A stretch of 64,000 bases of DNA from Euglena gracilis (Eukaryota > Euglenida > Euglenophyceae > Euglenales): the NCBI GenBank assembly GCA_039621445.1, contig CP154956.1, forward strand, positions 53,485,561 to 53,549,560. The letters run 5' to 3'. Positions 1 to 12,500 of the stretch are shown here, one piece after another; within the stretch, counting starts at the first letter, position 1; each line of letters starts with the position of its first letter. Below the pieces are notes generated by a model. That model was not told the DNA's origin. It did no database searches and was given only the letters and a program-made list of their open reading frames with translations. The position numbers and the translations under genes are program-made.

Positions 1-149
1 GTGATGGGGTTGGATGCGGGCAATTTGAGACGATGCTCCACCCCACAGGGTGTGGGGGGGGGGGAGCGGGAGGCGCAGAGTGGGAGCAAGGAGGGCATGT
101 GGACCACAGGAGGGACCTGGGATTATCCCGGCGCAGCAGAGCCGCCTGC

Positions 150-3100
150 TCAGCCCTCCGGCGGCCGGTGCAGCAGCCACGCCCGGTAGTCCGCCACGGC
201 GCAGCCCGCGGTGACGCGCGCGAACTTGTCGTCGCCGCCGGCCAGCAGGGAGGGCAGCGTGCACCGCTCCCGCCCCCGCAGCTGCAGGAACCGGTAGCGG
301 GGCCAGGCGCGGGGGCCAACCACCAGGCCGCCGGGTCCACTACCCCCCCAGGCACGGCCAGACTGTTGCCGGGCCCATCCACCGTTGTGTACCGCCGGGC
401 GATGCCTGGCCGGCAATGACCGGCCGCGTCCCCAAATGCGCGCCGCCGTCAAACCTGGGGCTGCACAGAGTCCCGGGACGTAGTCGGCGTCCCAGAAAAC
501 CTCCGGGGCTCTTCTATCCTGCCTGAACCCATCGCCCCCCGTGTCCCTATCCGCTTGCCCGTCCGCCACCGCACAGCGGCCCCGCGGAACCCCCGGCCTG
601 GGCGGGGTTGGATGCGGCCCGGGGCCGGGGCAGGGGCGCGGGGGAGAGGGCCGGTCCCCCAATGCACCCGCCGCCCTGGCGCTCGGTCGGCGCACGCCCC
701 CCACCCCCCCCCCCCCCCCCCCCACACCCCCCCCCCCCCCGGCGAGGGGCCGGTGCCCCTGCCCCGTCGCGAGGCTGTAGGTGAAGAAGGGCGGGAAGTC
801 GTTCACCTCCGCCGCGGCCCGCCCCATCGTCCCGGTGAGGAACCGCAGCTTCGGGGTGAGGTTGGCCACAGGCATTTGTTTTTTAAAGCGCCCTAAAAAA
901 AAAACTTTGAAACACCTAAAAAATTAGTTCTGGAAATTATTTTGAATCGAAAAAGAAGTCGGCAAAAACAAGCCAAATCTGGTAGGAAAGAAATAAAAAA
1001 CAAAACTCAACAAAATGGGTTTTTGAACGATTGGATTTTCAACCTCGACTGACCTTGGTTCGATGCCCAGTTGGCTCTTTGACCGCCTTGAAAAATAGAT
1101 GCTTTCTAAAAATTCTTAAAAAACTGAAAAAAAAACTTTACCCCCCCCCTATGTCCAATGACCGGTAACCTCTGTCCTCTGACCGGGGGGGGGGGGCGGT
1201 CGTTGGACATAGGGTAGTGACCAAAAAGGTGTCCTCTGACCGGGGGGGGGGGGGGGCGTTGGACATGGGGTCGGGAATTTTTTTTTTGCCGAAAGCCCCC
1301 CCAAACAGGTCAAAATTTTCCTTCCGGCGCTTCGCGCCCCTGACATCCTTGGACGATGGGCTGCAGGGTAGAGGACAAGGGCGGAAGAAAAGCCTTTCAG
1401 GGCTGGCAAACCTCCGGTTTTCACACACCTACAAAAAAAACATCAAACCTCCGAAAAGGTGTCCTCTGACCAGGGGGGGGGTGGTCGACGGACATAGGGG
1501 GGTTGTTGGACATAGGGGGGGGTAATAAAACGCCTTAAAGAACCTCAAAAAAATTGAAAAAATGGCCTTGAAAATAATGCCTGGTTGTCCAGGATGCTCA
1601 GCCCAAGCAACTGCGGGCAGGCGTTGAGGGTGCGCACCGCATCGATGCCGGGCGCAGGGGTGGGGGAGCACGGCGTGCAATACGCCGGGGGAATTCTGAA
1701 AAGGGGAAGTGCCGATGGGTGTTGGCCGAACTGTGGTGACATCCTGGAAACACAGCAAATTCGCTGCCACCAGACTCTCGATCTGTGAACCTCCCCACAG
1801 CCCACTCTTGTGCAGACACAGGTTTTATGAATTCGTAAGGCAACTCCTGAACCTGTTCAATTTCAAATGTTAGGCCTGGTCAGGCCGAATCAAAAAAATT
1901 CTGGATCTAATGCACGGGAAATCAGGGCTGCTTCTTGATGCGATTCACGTGATTTCAAGCCAAAACTTGGGATTTGTGAACTCCGGACATCATAGTTGGA
2001 AACCACGAGCAACAAATTTGAAACTAGGTCAATAAAAAATGAATAAAATAATAAATCAATATACATTCTTGTGTTTGGGAGGGGAAACACGCCCTGGGAT
2101 CAGATAGAGTCAGCGCAAAATAGCTGATGGAAATTTTGGACATTTTTGGACATTTTTCAAATCCACCGTACTCACCCACTTACACCATGAGGGCGACTGC
2201 CGCACCTCCTGCTGATAATATCCTCCTCATTAATACAGTTTGGTCAGGCTGGATCATCATTTGTGAAACGGCGTGATGCCAACCGGCGCAAACCACAGCG
2301 TGAACCAACTAAGCAAACCGCCGGGTGAAGTTTCTGAGCGTCTGCCAAGCAAAGATTGTGAAAGACAGAAACTGGGGCTCAAAAACATGGGTCAGCTTTG
2401 GGCCCCCCCCCCCCCCCCGCACAAGAAACAAAACGTTGGGGGCTGCGTAGCGCCACCAACTGTTCCTGCCGGACACCATGACCCCCCCCCTGGCCGTGGG
2501 CCTCCAGGAAGGCGGCGGTGCCCGTGATGTTGGCGGTGCTGAAGCCCATTACCTGCGGGTGCCGCCGGGGGAGGCGCCCCGCCCCCGCCGCCCTCGCGTT
2601 GCACACGCTCAGGGGCTCCTCTGTGCACGTCAACCCCAGGCGGAGAAAAAATAATGCAATGCACTACAACGGTTCAAGGGGGGCAAATGCATGCTGACCC
2701 CATCCACCATGCTGCCCAGGCTCAAATGCAATTACCCAGTTGTTTTGTTTTCCAAAAAAAGTCAAAATTTTAACTTTTTCATCATTTTTGTGTCTGAAAG
2801 TGGCTATTTCAGCATTTTTCACCACCCCCAGCGCTTTGCACGATCAGGGAGTGTTATCTGTGGGGGGGGGTCTTATCTCTTTGTATTTTTGTTTGGTCGG
2901 CCCAGAGGGGATTTTATTTGGGATCTTATTTGGGGGGACATCTAATGGACTGGACGCCTGTTGTAGCGTTTGCTTCACGTCGAGGCGGAGGTACCGCAAG
3001 CACAGCACCGTGTCCTCCATGTTTTCCCGGCCAGTCCAATGCTTCCTGATGCTATCTACCCGGGGGGGGGGGGACCATTCCACTTACAAAACCAGTGCCC

Positions 3101-5328
3101 CCCCATCCCCATATTTGTGATCAGAAACCAGAAAATGAGAGAATTTTCGATTTGGAAATGCATTTTTTTTAAAAAAAAAGTGAAACGTGTGCATAAAAAA
3201 AAAATCGTCAGGTGCAAGGGTAAGAGTATCCCACAAGGGCAGGATACCGGGAAGAGGACAATTTCCAGGGGAGGAGAGTTGCCTGGGGGGCCATCAATCA
3301 GGGATGTGATTGGCACTCAGTTGACCCCCGACCAAAAGAAACAGACCAACCAGGCCGCACTGTGTCACCATTCGAAACCCGGGCAACACCCGAAGCAGTG
3401 GCCCGGCCCAGCCCCAGGCTGAACAGCTGCGGGAACCGGGCCAACACGTGCGCCGGGTCGAGGCCGAGGTCCGCCACGTACGCCGCCGTGCCCCGCAGCC
3501 GGGCCCCGCTCAGCCCGAACGCCGCCGGCCACAGCGACAGCACTTTGGCCGGGGGCAGCCCCAGGGCGGCCAGGTTGTCGCGCGGCGGGCGCCGCTCCCA
3601 TGCGGAGAAGGGAGGCCCCGTATTGGGGAGCCGGGCGTGCAAGCTGCTCCGCAGCAGCGATGCGAACGTGGGCAACGGAAATTTGGGTCGTGGGTGGCGC
3701 GTGCCTGCTTTTTTAAAGCTGCTTTTGGCGGCGTCATAACCTTGGCGCGTGGAAAGCCAGGGGATGTATAAAAAAAAAACGGAGACCAACGTAGCAACGC
3801 TTTCTCATTTTTTCGGTGAGTCGGAGGAGAGAAATCAAATCCTCAACCACAGAGTGCCATTGCTCACCCATCCAAACAGTCATAAAAAAACTCACGGGGG
3901 CGTCTTGCATCCTTTCCAAAACAAGCGCCGCCTGGTCAAATGCCCGCTGCAATCGCTGGGGTTGGTGAAGCGTTGCCAGGCAACGCTGGGTGGGCAATGA
4001 GAGGGGGCGCCAAAGCACGCTGCTGGCTGGGCATGCCACGCAAGTGCAGATGGCAAGGCTCATGGATGCTCCCATATTCATGTGTTCATGACCCCCATCG
4101 TTGAGCATCTATGGAGCCCACCGATGCCCTGTTTGTCAAGCTGAAACTCCAAAATTGGAGTTCCTTCTGCAGCTCTATCAGCTCCACAGCCACTAGTGAA
4201 GCTCGTGGTGTGGTGGTACCACTGGATCACAGTCCATGGGTCTGAGATGGGAGGCAGGAGGTGTAACAACGGACTTCCCAGACGTTTTGGAGTAACCAGA
4301 ACTGGCAAATACAGCCAGAGAGCAATTTAAAGCGAACACCAGGAAGGCCAAATCACACCATGTCCGACTCCCCCCCCCACCCTCTGAGGTGATTGGCTGG
4401 GATTCAGAGAGACTGCCTCATTTTTGTCCTCGAAGGGAGGGGGTGGCGCTCGCCTGGGCAGGACGGACGGATGCTTCCGCACCACCTTGGCTGCGTCCAG
4501 GCCGAGTTCGGCCAGCAGCCGCATCTTGGCCTGCACACTGCGGGCCTGGCACCCCACCAGCTTCCGTGCAGGGCATCGCCATTCAGAACTGCACCCCGCA
4601 ACAGTGCACCAAGCAACACACACAGCACACCCAGTACAACACCCCAACCCACATGCACAACACATGCACACAAAACACAAAACACAAAACACGCAACACA
4701 AACACAGGCACATGCAAACCCACAAACAAACACGCACACACACACACACAAACACATGCACACACACACACACACAGGAACAATGAAAATGCAAATTGAG
4801 AAGCGGATCAACAGGAAAAAAAAAACGCAGCACCTCCACATCCTGACATCACAAGGCCTTCACAACAACTGGATGCGACGGATGCAATGGCCCTCCCCAC
4901 TCTTGCAGTGACGCCCTGGCCCGGGCACAGCCTCATTGCCCGGCCGGCGTTGACGCCGCTGCCCTCCAGGACCGCCAGGCACCGCTGCACCCGCTGGCCG
5001 CTGTAGTGCCGCGCCAGCGGCACGGCCCGCACCAGCTTGGCCACGTCGACGCCCCGCGACTCCAACAGCCGCTGCGCCTCCTCGTCCTCCGTGAGCCCTG
5101 CGGCGGAGGGGAGGGGCTGGCGCCAGCGGGCACCGCATAGCGGCCCAGTGAGGGGGGGGGGCGAGTGGTGTGGAGCCTGGGCTGACAGGGCGGGGGGGGG
5201 GGCACACCCGGCGGCGAGGCGGGGACTGGGTCGTCCCGCTCCCCGGCGGCCATCAGCAGCGAGTGGGGGCGGCGGCACCATGCGCGGATCCGCGGCGGGG
5301 CCAGCCACGCAGCCAGGGCGGCGGCCAT
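150..5328 (-). CDS. mTERF-repeat protein (multi-exon), likely organelle-targeted
   Basis: mTERF proteins are helical-repeat nucleic-acid-binding proteins of mitochondria and plastids. Supported exons (minus strand): 5328-5208, 5097-4924, 4547-~4453, ~3996-3897, ~3607-3398, ~3046-2950, ~2590-2494, 1647-1584, 860-771 and 308-150. The ATG at 5328 opens an Ala/Arg/Trp-rich, acid-poor leader (MAAALAAWLAPPRIRAWCRR) that looks like a transit peptide. Repeats show the family's 'LGLD..KV' pattern, e.g. LLAELGLDAAKVVRKHPSVL and YVADLGLDPAHVLARFPQLF. The C-terminal part contains LTPKLRFLTG, FPPFFTYSL and PRYRFLQLRGR, all typical of mTERFs, and ends in stop at 150. Intron 1 is conventional (donor at 5207, acceptor before 5097); exon 4 ends at a GTGAGT donor. 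Introns 7 and 8 lack GT-AG borders and are listed separately. Borders of exons 3-7 are approximate; the frame link between exons 3 and 4 is unresolved. Confidence 0.86.
861..1583 (-). other. Non-conventional intron 8 of the mTERF gene (723 nt)
   Basis: Splicing ...LSILDN to LTPKLRF is forced by mTERF homology and frame. The intron begins CAGGCATT (1583-1576) and, eight bases before its end, contains the perfect complement AATGCCTG (876-869). The pentamer CAACC flanks both junctions (1587-1583 and 864-860). No GT-AG choice preserves the frame. The terminal 8-bp stem plus flanking direct repeat is the hallmark of euglenid non-conventional introns. Confidence 0.82.
1140..1530. repeat. TTGGACATAG-family foldback elements (two copies)
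   Basis: CTATGTCCAATGACC at 1150 is mirrored by GGTCGTTGGACATAG at about 1198-1212, then a second GTTGGACAT end near 1257; related ends recur at 1458-1520. The segments between are CTCTGACC followed by a G-run. A CCGGCGCTTCGCGCC hairpin lies between the copies (about 1323-1338). All of it is inside an mTERF intron. Confidence 0.65.
1648..2493 (-). other. Non-conventional intron 7 of the mTERF gene (846 nt)
   Basis: Joins AFLEAHG to IDAVRTLNACPQLL in frame. The 5' end starts CCAGGGG; the 3' end is CCCCTGCGCCCGG, giving a CAGGGG/CCCCTG stem. GG is repeated at both junctions. The body contains an A/T-rich segment around 1900-2200. Confidence 0.7.
4735..4775. repeat. CA-rich microsatellite (mTERF intron)
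   Basis: (CA)n interrupted by AAACACATG; part of an A/C-rich stretch from 4610. Confidence 0.9.
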
Positions 5329-5886
5329 GGCGAGCACCACGTGACGCGGGGCCGGGCCCGGGAGCCCACCGCCCAGGGGTCCCAAGGCAAGCCGGTGGGC
5401 AGCAGTCGTCAGGTTGCAAACGAGGCCGCTGCAAATGCCTTGCCATCTTTCATTGATTCCACCTGCCTTGTGTGGGGGGGAAAGGAAGGATATCAACAAA
5501 CATACCAAATAGGAAGTATACCAACAAATATCACACTCCTAAGCCACGGAAAATGGTATTTGTTTTGCTTGTCAAACGTAAAGCAAATAAACGGATCGTT
5601 GCATAAAAAAATCTGAATGGTCATTGTGTGTGATGATCTCTATTCAACACACCATTGGCAGATCCCTTTTGTATGCTGCTGATATGATGAGCATAGATCC
5701 TTTCAAGCAACTTCACATGATCAACTAAATCCACCACCCCCCAGACATCGTCAAGGGAACTGAGAGGCACAGGCTTGGCTGGTCCTTCAGCTGGGAACGT
5801 CTTCCATGCCTTGCCCCAGCGCGGGAAACAGCCACCGCAACGCCAAGGTGGTTTGGCGGCAGAAGGGCCAGTGCAGCGGGGAGGGG

Positions 5887-6345
5887 GGGGGGGCAGGGTT
5901 CGATATAAGGACAGGGGGGGGCGGGGGTGGTCCGGACCCCCCCCTGCGGGCCAGGAGGGGGGGGGGGTGGAGGGGAACACCCCCCCCCACCTAAACAGGT
6001 GCGCGGTCAGGGTGGCCGAATTTTCGGCCCGGCGCGAAGCGCCGGGCCGAAAATTTTTGACCCCCCAAAACGACCAAAAGTGCCATTTTGGGCACTTTTT
6101 GGGCAAAAATGTGCCAAAAATGCAAAAAAAATTCGGCGCGAAGCGCCGGAGGAAAAAATTGACCCTTTTTGGGGGGGGTCAATTTTTGCCCCCGAGGGTC
6201 GGTCCGGACCCCCCTTGCAGGTGGGGGGGGGGTGGTCCGGACCCCCCCCTGCGGGCCAGGAGGGGGGGGGGGTGGGGGGGGGACCCCCCCCCCCCCACCT
6301 AAACCATGTACGCCCTCCTTATATCGAACCCTGGGGGGGGGGCAA
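5887..6345. mobile_element. TTCGATATAAG-family foldback (MITE-like) element
   Basis: GGGTTCGATATAAGGACAG at 5897 and the inverted CCTTATATCGAACCC near 6317-6331 bracket about 450 bp. Inside are two GGTCCGGACCCCCC palindromes, G-runs, and two GC hairpins (GGCGCGAAGCGCC near 6019 and 6135) embedded in A/T-rich arms. No coding capacity. Intergenic, between the SDR and mTERF genes. Confidence 0.65.
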
Positions 6346-8889
6346 CGTCATGCCGAGGTCCAGTTCAAGAACTGGACCCCTCCTCCAAGGGTGGGTGTGG
6401 GGGTCGGCAGCACTGTGGGTGGAGGTGGGGCAACCTGAGAGGCTCCTGTTATGTTCCCAGGGATAGGTATTCCAGTGGGCCGGCCGGATAAATGCCTATG
6501 AGGGGCTTTTTTAACACCAGGGGGGGGGGCAACCCACCCATCAGTGAGGAGGTCCCCGGGAACCCACTCACTTTCCCCGAAAACGGCCAAAAATCGCGAA
6601 AAATGCTAAAAATAGCACCTATTCAAAAAGTGTCGGCGCCTTTGGCGCCAAAAAGTATCCCCCCTGGGGTCCCACCCATCCCACCCCATAGGGATAGGTG
6701 TGCTGGTATCCCAAATGTCGGTACCCCTGGGCCAACTCACCTGCACCTTTGGGGGCCGGTCACATGGCCCTCAAACCAGGGGCTGTGGCTGGCCAAGCGA
6801 GAGGGGAGCAAGCGTACCAGAGGGCACCGACCCAGTGATGGCCCCCCTGCTCCGCGGCCCCCGGAGCGGGGCGGGGTGGCGGCCGGGCCGGACCGACACT
6901 CCTAATCCGACGGCGGAGGCCAGGGTCTCGGCGTTGAGAAGCAAGGCAGCAGCAGATCCCCGGCAGACACTGCGCCCCTTCCCCGGCAGGTTGGAAGCCG
7001 GCATGGCGGGGGGGGGGGGGGATGTGTAAAACAGGCTTCCCAAACATGCACATAAAAAATGTGAAAAACACGCACTATAAAAAACATGCGACTTTTCAAG
7101 TGTCGGGCCGTTTTCAATCATTTCATATAAAATGATTTGCGTTTTCGGCGGCCGATTTGCAGCATTTGGCGAACATTTCGAGCTATTTGGGGCCATTTCA
7201 GGCCATTCTGGAGTGTATTTGGTCATTTTTTTTTGGCAATTTTCAACCATTTTGCCACTTGGCAGAAAATGGTTCAAAATGGTGAAAAATGTCCAATAAT
7301 GGCCGAAAAGGGATCAAAATGGCCAGTGACCAAGAATGACCCAAAAATGCTTCAAAAACCGCTGAAACGGCTGGGAATGGACAAAACATGGTGCAGAATG
7401 GACAAGAGGGTCCCAAAAAGATGCGGGCGAAATATGTGGGAACGATCAGATGGGGTTGGATGTCCTTGTAAAGCCTCACCAGATTGGCAAACAATAAACA
7501 TAATGGAAATGAAGCAGGCAAAAATGTGAAAATATGTGAAACATTCACAAAATGTGCACTCCACATGTCCCCCACCCGCAGCCTGAACGGGGGTCTGGGC
7601 GACAACCAACAACAGGTGGAGGCCCCGCGCCGAGCAAGCGGACCCCATGTCTGCGATGCTGGGGCACAGCAAGCCCCGGGGGGGGGGGGGGGCAAGTGGG
7701 GCTACAGCGCTGCCGGCATCACAAGAAGGAGCCTGCAGGGGAGGGCAGGGGAGGACAGCCCAGAAAGGTCTGTCCCACACGGAGGGAAACTGTTGCCAGG
7801 AATGGACCCAAAAATGAGACCTGGGTCTTATTTTTTTGGGGGGGGGTAACGTAGGCCTTACAATCCTCACCCTGACCCTATTCCTTCAACAAGTCAAAAT
7901 CACCTTCAGGGGGGGGGATAACTTCACTCTGTCAATGGAACCAAGCACCTACAGTTGAAGCCCCGATTTTTGCCATATTCGGCCATTTTCGGCCATTTTT
8001 TCCCCTGGAGGTAGGGGGTAAAATTACCTTAATCCTTTCATACCAACAATGCATTTGATCATTCATGCAATGTGAAAGTAGTTGTGAGCAACAAATCAAG
8101 CCAACACATCCAAGGAGGTCCGTTTGGAATGGGTGCTCAGAGATTAAAGAGGTCAAAGAGTTTTTGGTTGCAATTTGCAAACGCAAGGTTTTGGGAATTA
8201 GCTTCTTTTTCCTAACATTGGATCAACTCCAACCGGAATCCACAAAAGAAACTTGGGGGGCTTCTATTTTGAAAAGTTTCAAAAGAAATAAATTGAATGT
8301 TGTGGGAAGTCGAATTCCATCGGCATGAAGAGAACATTGCTGAATGACGCAGAAAGAATTTTTTGTTTGAAAATCTCACAAATAATTGACATCGTGAAAA
8401 ATCTAAATGGCACAAATCTATGACTTCAGAGAAGCTTTGACGGAAAATTTTATCCGTCACGTTGAGACGATCATCCGTCTGGAGTGGCGAAGTTGGGAGA
8501 AAGTGCGCTCAGCTTGAGCGGCAGAACAAAAGCAAGCAAACATGTGGTCAGCCCATAATGTTGAAATATTGACATCAAATGCGCTCACCCTATTGTCCAA
8601 TGTCTGCATCTTGTCCAGCATCTGCATCTTGTCCAGCAACTACATCCATTGCATCAGCAACCATTTACCAGATCAGTTCAAAATAGCCCCAAAATTAGCA
8701 AAAATTGATCCAATATGGCCAAAATGGGTGTAATACTGGAGATTTGTGGAGAAATTATCCCGGAAAGGGGTTTAATTCTTCAAGATATACAAAAAAATGT
8801 CAGCATCGCCTTTGTCACCAAAATTTTCTGAAATGTCATCAAAACCTTCAGCATTGGCCAAAATAACCCATTCGGAGCAGGCAGTTTTT

Positions 8890-9180
8890 TTTTACCAACC
8901 CCGGGGGGAGGGGGGTCCGGAGTGCCTATGAGTGCCTGCCCAGGCAGGCACTATCCCCCCCGGGGGGGTCGGATTTCGGCCTTTGCCCAAGCACATTCCT
9001 TTGAAAATAGGCCATTTTTGGCTCCCCGGCACCTTCAGCGCCGGGGTCTGTGCTGGGGCACTTTTGGCCGTGCGCCCTACCCCCCCCCCCCCCGGGGAGG
9101 GGGCGGATCGGGAGTGCCTTGGAGTGCCTGCCCAGGCAAGCACCCCCCCCCCCAGGGTGGGGTCAGCACCCGACTAAAAT
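8890..9180. repeat. GTGCCTGCCCAGGCAGGCAC-family element
   Basis: GGAGTGCCTGCCCAGGCA occurs twice (8928 and 9120), flanking an A/T-rich centre with a CCCCGGCACCTTCAGCGCCG hairpin (about 9022-9041). C- and G-runs separate the modules. Intergenic. Confidence 0.55.
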
Positions 9181-9524
9181 ATAGCCTGATTCGGAGGTGG
9201 TTCTTTGAGCAGCATGTGTTGCAGGGCCAGGCATAATGGCAGGAGAAGAGAGGCTGTTAGTCACACTGGAAATTGCCCCTCAGGGAAAAAGAAACTGTTA
9301 GGCAAAAAAAACGAAAGAAAACTCCAACACTTTTTCCCTCATTTTCTGCCATTTTCGGCCACTTTCGGCCATTTTTACTATAAGTGCTTGAATGGAACCC
9401 ATAACTGCACGAAGAATATGTTGGCACAAAAATGCGGGCACAAGCTCAGATGGCGGCACCAGTCCGAAGCGACCCAACGCCAATCAAAATGAGTTTTCCA
9501 GCAGTGCAACGCGGTGCCGCCCCA

Positions 9525-12500
9525 TCACGCCTCCTCCTCCGCCAGGTTGCGGGTGTCGTGGATCACCCCCGGGTGGCGGTCCGGGGCGGCGATGAGCCGC
9601 CAGATGAGGGCCGCCGACCTCTCCGGCGTCAACAGGGCCCCCTCCGCGTGCAGCGCCGTGAACCGCTCGTGCTGCGAGAACTGGTCCGGGGCCGTGGCGC
9701 GGATGGTCGCGGACTACTGTGGGCCTGCATCTCCGTCGCCACGATGCCTGGGCCAGGGCGTCGGTCACCGACCCCCCCCCCTCCCCCGAGGATCCAGCAT
9801 CGGCGGGCTGGCAGGCTGACTGGCTGGCTGGGCTGGCTGGAAAAAGGCTGCTTGCGGCCTCCCCCCCCCATTAGCACTGGAACGGGGCCCGACTGGGTAC
9901 CAAAAAAATTGCAACTGAAAAAAATACCCAATATATGTGTGCATTATATCATACGTATATTTGCACAATTGGCATTTAGCTGGGTATTTTTCAATTTCGA
10001 TTTCTTTGTTACCCAATCATGCGCATATATACGTATATATGTCCATGAACGTATGATATGATATATGACCCAAATTTGTTTCAATTTCGACACATTTTTG
10101 CCAATTATTATATCTCCGAAAGTAAAAAAGTCTGTAACTGTCCTATTGCCCTTCTGGCAGCTGGACACATCGTCAAAGGGGGAGGGGTCCGAGACTGGAA
10201 AAGGGCTGCTGGCTGAAAAAAGTTGCCGGCTAGCAGGACCCCCCCCTCCAGAAGATGGGAACAATTGCGGTTTAAGCGACGCCCTGGTCTGGGTACACGG
10301 AGAACACCCGGAGGCCGGTGTGTTGGAGGTCCTGTGTGGCGCCATGGATGGTCCAGTCCTTGTCGTTGGCGAAAGCGTGCATGACCACAGCAGGATTTCA
10401 ATGCGGCAGAGCACCCGACTCGGCTAATGTTGGAGAACATGAAGCCTGACTTCGCTGTGTCAAAACCGCTTCAGCAGCACGCTTCACTGCGCTGATCCGA
10501 GTGCGAGTAACCAGGCCGAGGCATGAACAAAATACGCAAAGGGCAGGCCCACCATGCACGGCAAACCTGTTCCGCCTGCATGACGGTGGAGAGGCGGTCC
10601 AGGGCGGCCTTGGAGCAGCAGTAGCCCCCCCAGCCGTCGTAGTCCTTAGTGGCCGCCCCAGAGCTGACGTTGACGATCAGCTTGGCTGCCGGGCTGGCCT
10701 GGGGGACGGGGGGCGCCGCGCCACAGCGGCGGGCGGCGGGCCGGGGCTGTGGGGCCGCCGCGGCCGCCGGGGTTTGGGGCCATCGCTGTGTGCCCAGCGG
10801 CACTGCGACCGGCACTGTAACCCCGTCTGGAGCACGGAACCGTTCAAGGCGGAGGTCCAGGTTATCAAAGAAAAGGGATCGAATCGACAGGATGAAAAAT
10901 TCAGTAAGTTTGTTCGTACTGCCAGGGGAAAAAATGGGGCGGGGGACAGTCAAGCAGCATCTCCATTCTGCCCACATGTACACACCTTGAACCGCTTGAT
11001 GAAGGCGTCGGACGCCATCAGGGATGTTACCGCAGCCCCCACACCCGTCCCCCAACGCCCCTCCCCCCCTGCCGCAAAGCATCACACTGAAACCCCCGCA
11101 GAAGGGCTGCTCGCTGCTGTTAGACTGAAGTTCGCATTCCCGCGGTTGAAGCGAAAGGTTCCAAAAGGCACGCGGAAAAGAACGGAGGGCGGGTGGCGTT
11201 AAATCCAGGCATTCCGTTGTTTCTCTCACAGGATGGTCTGTCCTGCATGCTCTCTGCCCTGCAAATACCCACTTTGCAACCGCACGTACTAATTGGATGC
11301 AAACACGTACAAGCGTGCCTGTGCGCGAGCGTATCCGCACTATGAACAAGTCAATGGAAAATATGCTTAGCAGAATGCTATTGAGGCCCACTTGACGTTT
11401 GGGGGGGTCCGGGCGAAGATAATGGTTTTTGTGTGCCTGCCTGTGCCTTGAACTTTTATTTTGTTTGATGATTGCAATTCCAGAATGGGAGCGATGGGGT
11501 ACAAAACCCCCGAAAACCCCTGTGCAGGATCCCTGGAGCAGTCACAGCAACCAGCAGTTTTTTTGTTGGTTGTAATGGCCCCTTCACACTTGACCAATGG
11601 GCATGCACAAGATCACAAGGACTTCAATGTGAAACAATGCTCTTCCGCACAATTACCAGTCCCGATCACAATTGATTTCGGAAGTGGAACGCAGGCATCA
11701 TGTCCCGAAATGCACACAACATGACACAGAACCGGACCAGGGGCGTCAAAGCTCTCCTGGGGGAGGTCCAGGGGCCGGATGGAAAAAGGTGCTGGCTGGA
11801 CCCCAACCCTGAAGGCCTAACCAGCTGGGCCAATTGTTCCCGAAAACAGACAAAAATGAAAATCCAGCCAATTTGGAAGAAAAAAAACAAATCAAAATTT
11901 TGAATTAACCCCTAACCCCATTTCCACACCCAAAACACCATTTCCACACACTTTTCTTTCTAAAAGTTCGGCACTTTGTGTAAATAATCTTTCTTGGGCC
12001 AGCCCCAACTTCATTTCAGCGGGGGAGGTCCACAGCCCGGCTGGGAGCTGCTGGCTTAAAAAAATGTGCTGGCTGGCTGGACCTCCCTGTTATGGGGTCT
12101 CCTTCCATTTAAAGAAACCACTGAGCCGAACAGCAACGTGGGGACAAAATATTAAACTTGAGTTCCATGGGTTTGAATGAAGAGAGGGCATATGGGTCCT
12201 TTGTGGTGCGGAAAGGACTCATAAAGGAAGTTGCATGGGAGTACTACCCGGCGGCAAAGAAACCAAAGAAACTGCTGCGTGTTGCAGGTTATCAGCTGGG
12301 CAAACTTCGCCGGGTCCAGGCTTCCAATGTAGGCGGTGTCCAGGATTCCCGCGTTATTCACCAACACCAGCTGGCTGCAGGTCGATGGCACTTTTTCAAA
12401 AATCTGAGAAAACAACAAACAACGGAGTCCACACCACAAATGCCGCAAAAAAAAGGGTCGGAATTGAAGGAACAAAAATATGATTGAATTTTTTCAAGGC

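Larger units (their letters stand above)
5329..9524. other. Intergenic region between SDR and mTERF genes
   Basis: About 4.2 kb without a supportable exon. Contains the TTCGATATAAG foldback (5887-6345), a G/C-run block with a TCGGCGCCTTTGGCGCC hairpin (6630-6650), AAAATGG/GGCCATTTT-rich sequence (7130-7340), and the GTGCCTGCCC element (8890-9180). A CTTGTCCAGCATCTGCAT direct repeat lies at 8610-8640. Confidence 0.6.

Noticed and set aside
449-896. Overlapping open frames in both strands at 450-890
   Set aside because: GC-rich, proline/glycine-run translations of intron sequence around a poly-C tract; only the mTERF exon 860-771 has family support.
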